Of a stretch of DNA of 9,516 nt, positions 5,609 through 9,516 are shown piece by piece; positions within the stretch are counted from its first letter, which is position 1, and each line of letters opens with the position of its first letter. The notes below the pieces were generated by a model. That model ran no database searches. It saw only the letters and a program-made list of their open reading frames with translations, and was not told the origin of the DNA. The DNA comes from Bacillota bacterium (lineage in GTDB: Bacteria > Bacillota > Sulfobacillia > JAJZYS01 > JAJYTV01): the NCBI GenBank assembly GCA_021786135.1, contig JAJYNV010000177.1, forward strand, positions 1-9,516, written 5' to 3'. The position numbers were made by a program, and so were the translations under genes.

Positions 5609-6853
5609 CTACTGCAGCCGCGAAGGTTCGATGCGAGCCGCACGGTAGGCCTGTGCAGCGCTATCGAACCAGCTGACCCAGCTGCCTGACAGGATCGTCC
5701 AACTCCCTACTGCCGGCGGTCGGTAGACGGCACCGGTGCGCACGTCGTAGACGTCGCCGGATCCCCCGCCGCATGAGACCAGTGGGCCGCTGACGGTCGG
5801 CACCGGGTTCTGCGTGGTCTCGAGCAGCTCGAGTCCTTTGTTGACCAGTGCATAGAGGCCCGGGCCCGAGACAAACGCCGCGACGTCCGGATCGGCGACC
5901 AGGGCGCTGATGAGCGACGGACTCTGCGCCAGGACCTTTGCTTTGCCGTTGTCGAGGTCGAGCTGCACAAGCGCGGCAGGCGGGGACACGGAGCTATCTG
6001 TCGGCGGCGTGATCACAAAGAGGAGCCTGCGACCCGCAAGGGCAGGCTCGGCCACCACGACGCCAGAGAGCTTGAGCGGCAGCCCGGTTCCCCCGAGAGA
6101 GAGCAGCTTCGGCAAGCGAGGCGCAGCCTCGACGGCGCAGTGTCGCGCCACCACCATCGGCGTCGCTTCGCCAGTTGCCAGGTTCACCCGGAGCACTTCG
6201 TCGACAGGGCATCTGCCTGCCTTGACGGTGCCAGCCACATAGAGACTGTCGCCAGCCAGTACGGCGCCGCTCAGATCCACGCCCGACGCGGTCAGCGCGT
6301 CGGTAAAACGTCGGCGCGCACCGGTGACAACGTTATAGAGGTAATACGACTCAGGACCGCCCTGATCGTTCATCCGTCCCCAAAACACCCAGTGGCTGTC
6401 GCTGGTCACCATCACGGCTTCCTGCCCTGGCGATGCGGGCCCCATCAGATTCTCGGATCTTCCCGTTGCCGGATCCAGCAGCAGGAGGCGTCCAGCGGAA
6501 GTGGCGATCAGTTCGGAATTCGTCGTCGGCCAGACGGAGACGAGGAGTCCCCTCCCCGCTACGGATCCACTGACCGACAGGTGGTCTCCAAGCGCATAGG
6601 AAGGTCCTCCGATGATGGTGGCGAGCGCATGGGGCGATCCTTGGGCCTGCGGCGCGCGTGAGGTGTCCGGTATCGCCTGAAGCGATGTCTGCTTCGACTG
6701 GTGTCGCGCCGATTGCGCCGGACTGCCGGAGCAGCCCGCAAGCAGCAGCGCGGTCGCGGCCATGGCCATGAAGGCAGGTCGCCTGCCAAACCCGCCAGCG
6801 GGCCCGCCCCGAAGCCATAAGTTCCTCATGTCCAATCGGCGTCCGCCCCGCAT
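5609..6853 (-). CDS. Secreted lipoprotein with beta-propeller-like repeats
   Basis: This protein of about 414 residues is probably exported and lipid-anchored on the outer face of the membrane. The N-terminus has an arginine-containing n-region, a hydrophobic core AFMAMAATALLLAG and a lipobox LLAGC (Cys41 from this start), followed by a Ser/Gln-rich linker. The body has repeated short beta-rich units such as GRLLLLDPATGR, YYLYNVVTGARR, VLRVNLATGEA, LVQLDLDNGKAK and GDVYDVRTGAVY, in the style of WD40/PQQ-like propeller blades (strand, then D..TG turn). No catalytic motif is seen; it may be a binding or scaffolding protein. The start is uncertain: in-frame ATGs are at 6898, 6853 and 6829. GGAGAG lies 14 bases before the 6853 ATG, and 6829 gives the most usual signal-peptide length. 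It is divergent from the phosphatase operon. Function unknown. Confidence 0.75.
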   Translation of the reverse strand: MRGGRRLDMRNLWLRGGPAGGFGRRPAFMAMAATALLLAGCSGSPAQSARHQSKQTSLQAIPDTSRAPQAQGSPHALATIIGGPSYALGDHLSVSGSVAGRGLLVSVWPTTNSELIATSAGRLLLLDPATGRSENLMGPASPGQEAVMVTSDSHWVFWGRMNDQGGPESYYLYNVVTGARRRFTDALTASGVDLSGAVLAGDSLYVAGTVKAGRCPVDEVLRVNLATGEATPMVVARHCAVEAAPRLPKLLSLGGTGLPLKLSGVVVAEPALAGRRLLFVITPPTDSSVSPPAALVQLDLDNGKAKVLAQSPSLISALVADPDVAAFVSGPGLYALVNKGLELLETTQNPVPTVSGPLVSCGGGSGDVYDVRTGAVYRPPAVGSWTILSGSWVSWFDSAAQAYRAARIEPSRLQ

Positions 6854-7080
6854 GGTGCATCTTGGTTCTCTCCGTGCCGAGTCTACACCAGGCGGCATAC
6901 TGCGTCTTCACCGCAGGGTGGGCGAACATCCTCCCCATGCCTGCCCCATTGCCTGGTTCGGCCGGAGCGCGCGCGATGCCACGTTCGTCCGAATCGAATC
7001 TGGCGCCGACGCGAGCAGGATTCGGGGCGATCCGGCGCGTAGACCGTGCATGCCGCGTCAAGCGGCCAAGGGGGTTGCCT

Positions 7081-7710
7081 GTGGCCGACTTCTTCCTGGT
7101 GCGCCATGGCGAGAGCCTCGCGAACCTTGATCGCCGCTTCGACGCCACCCTGCCCGGCGCTCCGCTCAGTCCCCGCGGACTGCGGCAGGCCGAGCTCGTG
7201 GCCGATTGGTTCGCTGAGAACCGCGTCCGTCCGAGCCTCATCCTGACAAGCCCGTTCACACGCACCAGACAGACGGCACGCCCGCTCCACCGCCGTTCGG
7301 GTGCGGCGCTCCTCGGCGCCGACCTCCTGCGCGAGACGGCAGTGGGAGACTGGGAAGGGCGTTCATCGCGCGACATGGTGGACGATCCGGTCTACCTCGC
7401 CTGGCGCGACGACCCTGAAGAGGCACCGCCCGGAGGCGGCGAGCGTCTTTCGGATGTCGCCGCGCGCCTCACCCTGCTGCTCGCAAGGCTCCATCGCCTG
7501 GCGCCTGATGCCGCGATGACGCTCTTCACGCACCAGCACGGTCTGCGCGCGGCACTCAGCCTCACTTCGTCCCTGCGCGATGCGCACGGTCTCCTTCGCC
7601 CGGTGCCGAACTGCGCCATCGTGCACCTGCGCTGGTGGAGCGAAGGTCCCGAACTGGTAGTCCTGGATCAGAGCATTCACGAGCTGACACGGGACGTGGC
7701 GGCCGGATGA
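7081..7710 (+). CDS. Histidine phosphatase (phosphoglycerate mutase-like)
   Basis: This protein of 209 residues belongs to the histidine phosphatase superfamily, which hydrolyses phosphate esters through a phospho-histidine. The catalytic motif RHGES is at residues 8-12, with nucleophile His9. TSPFTRTRQTA (56-66) gives the second arginine (R61); Glu85 in LRETAVGDWEG is the probable proton donor; THQHG (150-154) supplies the second histidine, most likely His153. The frame opens back to 6862, but that extension is low-complexity and Arg-rich. The GTG at 7081, with AAGGGGG (7068-7074) six bases upstream, puts the core strand ADFFLVRHG at the N-terminus as in the family. It overlaps the next gene by four bases (ATGA), so the two are probably translationally coupled. 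The substrate could be a sugar phosphate, a nucleotide or a cobalamin-pathway phosphate; context does not decide. Confidence 0.9.
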   Translation: MADFFLVRHGESLANLDRRFDATLPGAPLSPRGLRQAELVADWFAENRVRPSLILTSPFTRTRQTARPLHRRSGAALLGADLLRETAVGDWEGRSSRDMVDDPVYLAWRDDPEEAPPGGGERLSDVAARLTLLLARLHRLAPDAAMTLFTHQHGLRAALSLTSSLRDAHGLLRPVPNCAIVHLRWWSEGPELVVLDQSIHELTRDVAAG

Positions 7711-8261
7711 CCGGCTCCGCGCCGCGCGGCTGGCGCCACGACCCCGGCCTTGAGACAGATGCGGCGGAGCTCTATCGAGCAACCACGGGCCAGACTCTCG
7801 ACGCCGAGGTCTGGCTCTCGCCGCGTATGGCAGGGCACACCGCCGGTGTCTTTCAAGGAGGTCCCCCGCCGCGCATCGCACTGAGCCAGGCCTATCTCGA
7901 ACGCTGCACCCTGGAGGAGCGGCGCGATCTCATGCTGCACGAGCTGGCGCACTACCATCTCTGGCGCCTTGGCCGCCGCCGTGCCGGACACGGTGCAGAA
8001 TTCCGCACGCTGATGCGGACCTGGCGCTTCAGCCGCTACCCGAACGCGGAGATCCTGCAGAACCTGCGCCGGCCCGACACGGTCCCACGCATTCTCTATG
8101 TCTGCCCGGCTGGACACGAGCATTGGCTCCGGCCGAGGTCGAACGGCCGTGAGATCTCCTGCGGCCTCTGCAGTCGCCGCTTCGACCGCCGCCACCTGCT
8201 GCGCGATACTGGAATCCAGAGGATTCCTGGGCAGGAGGCGCCTCATCGAAGCAGAAGCTAG
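7707..8261 (+). CDS. SprT-like zinc metalloprotease-domain protein
   Basis: This 184-residue protein has the SprT/Spartan-type layout. A helix carries HELAH (78-82) for zinc and catalysis. A third ligand candidate His95 lies in RAGHGAEFRTLM, which matches the GHGxxF spacing of SprT proteins. A C-terminal zinc-ribbon-like part has C133, H137 and H139 in CPAGHEH and C152/C155 in CGLC. Eukaryotic Spartan degrades DNA-protein crosslinks; the bacterial SprT role is little defined, so the activity is inferred. The ATG at 7707 overlaps the stop of the phosphatase gene (ATGA), and the upstream extension to 7635 is only antisense-like sequence, so 7707 is preferred. The next gene starts 24 bases after the stop, indicating co-transcription. 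HELAH could also belong to another gluzincin, but the ribbon and GHG motif favour SprT. Confidence 0.8.
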   Translation: MTGSAPRGWRHDPGLETDAAELYRATTGQTLDAEVWLSPRMAGHTAGVFQGGPPPRIALSQAYLERCTLEERRDLMLHELAHYHLWRLGRRRAGHGAEFRTLMRTWRFSRYPNAEILQNLRRPDTVPRILYVCPAGHEHWLRPRSNGREISCGLCSRRFDRRHLLRDTGIQRIPGQEAPHRSRS

Positions 8262-8285
8262 CGCAAGGACGGAGGAGGTGCCGTG

Positions 8286-9110
8286 ATGGCGAAGAACTCG
8301 AAGGACACCCTTGCGCCGGCCGACGACGCAGTCTCGCTCAAGAAGATCTCCCCCTCGGGTACGGGGGGCCTCGACGAGGACGCCGCGAAAGAGCTGCTCA
8401 AGAAGGACGTCGAGCGCCTCGCGGAACTTCATGATCTCCTCTACGCTTCACGCAAGCGTGCCCTGCTCATCGTGCTGCAGGGGATGGACACGAGCGGCAA
8501 GGACGGTACGGTGCGCCACGTGCTGCAGGGTCTCTCGCCGCAGGGCACAAGCGTGCACTCCTTCAAGCAGCCTACGACGGAGGAACTCCAGCACGACTTC
8601 CTCTGGCGCATCCACAGGGTGGTGCCCGAACTCGGCTCGATCGGCATCTTCAATCGCTCGCACTACGAGGATGTGCTCGTGACGCGCGTGCATGGTCAGA
8701 TCACCGGCGGCCGCGCACACGAGCGCATGCGGGCGATCCGGCAGTTCGAACATCATCTCGAGAGCGAAGGCGTGGTGGTGCGCAAGTTCTTCCTGCACAT
8801 CTCGGAAGACGAGCAGGCGAAGCGCATCGAAGAACGCCTCAAGGATCCGCACAAGCGCTGGAAGTACAGCGCCGCGGACCTGGCAGAGCGCAAGCTGTGG
8901 GCCGACTACCAGGACGCCTACGAGGATGCCATCCGTCGCACCAGCACGAAACGCAGCCCCTGGTACGTCATCCCGTCGGATCACAAGTGGTACCGCAACC
9001 TCGCGGTGGCGCGCATACTGGTGGACACCCTGGAAGGTCTCGATCTCTCCTGGCCCGAACCGGATGTGCCGCCTCTCAAGGTGGTGGAAGCTGAGCTCGA
9101 GGAGTCCTGA
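8286..9110 (+). CDS. ppk2: Polyphosphate kinase 2 family protein
   Basis: This 274-residue cytosolic enzyme transfers phosphate between polyphosphate and nucleotides. Walker A is GMDTSGKDGT (66-75), Walker B lies in SIGIFNRSHYEDVLV (118-132), and the basic lid is KRIEERLKDPHKRWKYS (179-195). DLAERKLWADYQDAYEDAI, WYVIPSDHKWYRNLAVARIL and the one-domain length are typical of PPK2 enzymes that make ADP or ATP from AMP/ADP and polyphosphate; the subclass (I against III) cannot be fixed by eye. GTG 8283 and ATG 8286 are adjacent; AGGAGG (8273-8278) is seven bases from the ATG, which is preferred. It is last in the operon with the phosphatase and SprT-like genes and ends at the terminator at 9143. 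It may support nucleotide recharging when polyphosphate is used as a reserve (inference). Confidence 0.95.
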   Translation: MAKNSKDTLAPADDAVSLKKISPSGTGGLDEDAAKELLKKDVERLAELHDLLYASRKRALLIVLQGMDTSGKDGTVRHVLQGLSPQGTSVHSFKQPTTEELQHDFLWRIHRVVPELGSIGIFNRSHYEDVLVTRVHGQITGGRAHERMRAIRQFEHHLESEGVVVRKFFLHISEDEQAKRIEERLKDPHKRWKYSAADLAERKLWADYQDAYEDAIRRTSTKRSPWYVIPSDHKWYRNLAVARILVDTLEGLDLSWPEPDVPPLKVVEAELEES

Positions 9111-9142
9111 GCCGGACCACGGCAAAGACACGCTCCGAGGTC

Positions 9143-9175
9143 AAAAAAGCGGGCGCCCATGCAGGCGCCCGCTTT
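9143..9175. terminator. Bidirectional Rho-independent terminator
   Basis: A 10-bp perfect stem (AGCGGGCGCC 9148-9157 with GGCGCCCGCT 9164-9173) has a six-base loop and is flanked by A6 on the left and TTT on the right. The A6 gives a strong U-tract for minus-strand transcripts from the 3D-domain gene. The plus-strand tract (TTTGCTG) is weaker but would serve the PPK2 operon. It lies between the two convergent stop codons. Confidence 0.9.
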
Positions 9176-9184
9176 GCTGTATCG

Positions 9185-9516
9185 CTACTTGAGAATGTAG
9201 GCTGTGACGTGCTGGATGCCGAAATTCGAGACCGTCTGCTGCGACGCATCGATGAAGATGTCGATGCGCTGCCCCTGGATCGCATTCCCCTCGTCGACCG
9301 CCCGTGCCATGAAGCCGCCCGCAGGCAGCATCGAGGAACTGTAGCCTGTCACCCAGAGTCGGGTGCCCAGCGGAATCACCGTCGGATCCACGGCCACGTC
9401 GCCAGGAATCAGCGGTCGGCCAAAGTAGTCCGTCGCACCGTAGGGGTAGTTGTCCTGGACGCTCGGCCCGTAGGCCGTCGCGGTGAGACTGATCGCCCCC
9501 AGCACCTGGTGGCCCA
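9185..9516 (-). CDS. 3D-domain protein, C-terminal part (5' end beyond window)
   Basis: The frame is open to the right edge, so the start and any N-terminal signal peptide or LysM/G5 domains are not visible; the GTG at 9505 is an internal valine. The visible 110 residues form a complete-looking 3D (Asp-Asp-Asp) domain, found at the C-terminus of RpfB/YabE/YocH-type cell-wall proteins and related to the MltA/barwin double-psi beta-barrel fold. The three aspartates are in VAVDPTVIPLGTRL, ARAVDEGNAI and RIDIFID. TATAYGP and the closing FGIQHVTAYIL are also typical. Such proteins act outside the cell on peptidoglycan or in germination and resuscitation; which applies here cannot be told. It is convergent with PPK2, sharing the terminator at 9143. 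Confidence 0.9.
   Translation of the reverse strand, partial: GHQVLGAISLTATAYGPSVQDNYPYGATDYFGRPLIPGDVAVDPTVIPLGTRLWVTGYSSSMLPAGGFMARAVDEGNAIQGQRIDIFIDASQQTVSNFGIQHVTAYILK

Noticed and set aside
6351..7376. Minus-strand open frame of 341 codons
   Set aside because: It overlaps the lipoprotein in a shifted frame and the phosphatase antisense; the composition is Arg/Ala-rich shadow sequence.

Overview
The window is GC-rich, densely coded bacterial DNA with several GTG starts and long antisense open frames. The methionyl-tRNA synthetase resembles the Streptomyces-type enzyme, and the TetR/flavodoxin pair is common in Actinomycetota. The 3D-domain protein and PPK2 fit high-GC Gram-positives or Chloroflexota/Dormibacterota-like lineages equally well. 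I place it in or near Actinomycetota/Chloroflexota and cannot go further. No phage, transposase, tRNA, rRNA or CRISPR feature was seen.

Left part (1-5600). A GNAT acetyltransferase, perhaps cut at the window edge, is followed by a divergent module: a TetR repressor (minus strand) and an NAD(P)H quinone reductase-like flavoprotein (plus strand). Their shared intergenic region holds a promoter and a 25-bp near-perfect dyad, as expected for a repressor controlling itself and its neighbour. Next come a Cof-type HAD phosphatase (plus) and metG (minus). Every gap in this part carries one copy of a ~57-bp sequence, always in the same orientation (near 701, 2392, 3426 and 5521). The layout is repeat, tetR/flavoprotein, repeat, HAD, repeat, metG, repeat.

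The most striking element is the metG 5' region (5260-5455, minus strand). A good sigma70-type promoter is followed by a tiny ORF of 20 codons (23 from an upstream ATG) with six or seven methionines, five of them within nine residues. Then comes an 11-bp GC-rich hairpin with a short U-tract, and then the ribosome-binding site and true ATG of metG. A segment just after the Met-codon cluster can pair with the 5' arm of the hairpin. This is the layout of ribosome-mediated transcription attenuation, here apparently sensing Met-tRNA charging to control the enzyme that charges it.

Right part (5609-9516). A lipoprotein with beta-propeller-like repeats (minus) is divergent from a compact three-gene plus-strand operon: a histidine (phosphoglycerate mutase-type) phosphatase, a SprT-like zinc metalloprotease with a C-terminal zinc ribbon, and a PPK2 polyphosphate kinase. 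The first two genes overlap by four bases. The operon ends at a bidirectional terminator shared with a convergent 3D-domain cell-wall protein that runs off the right edge.
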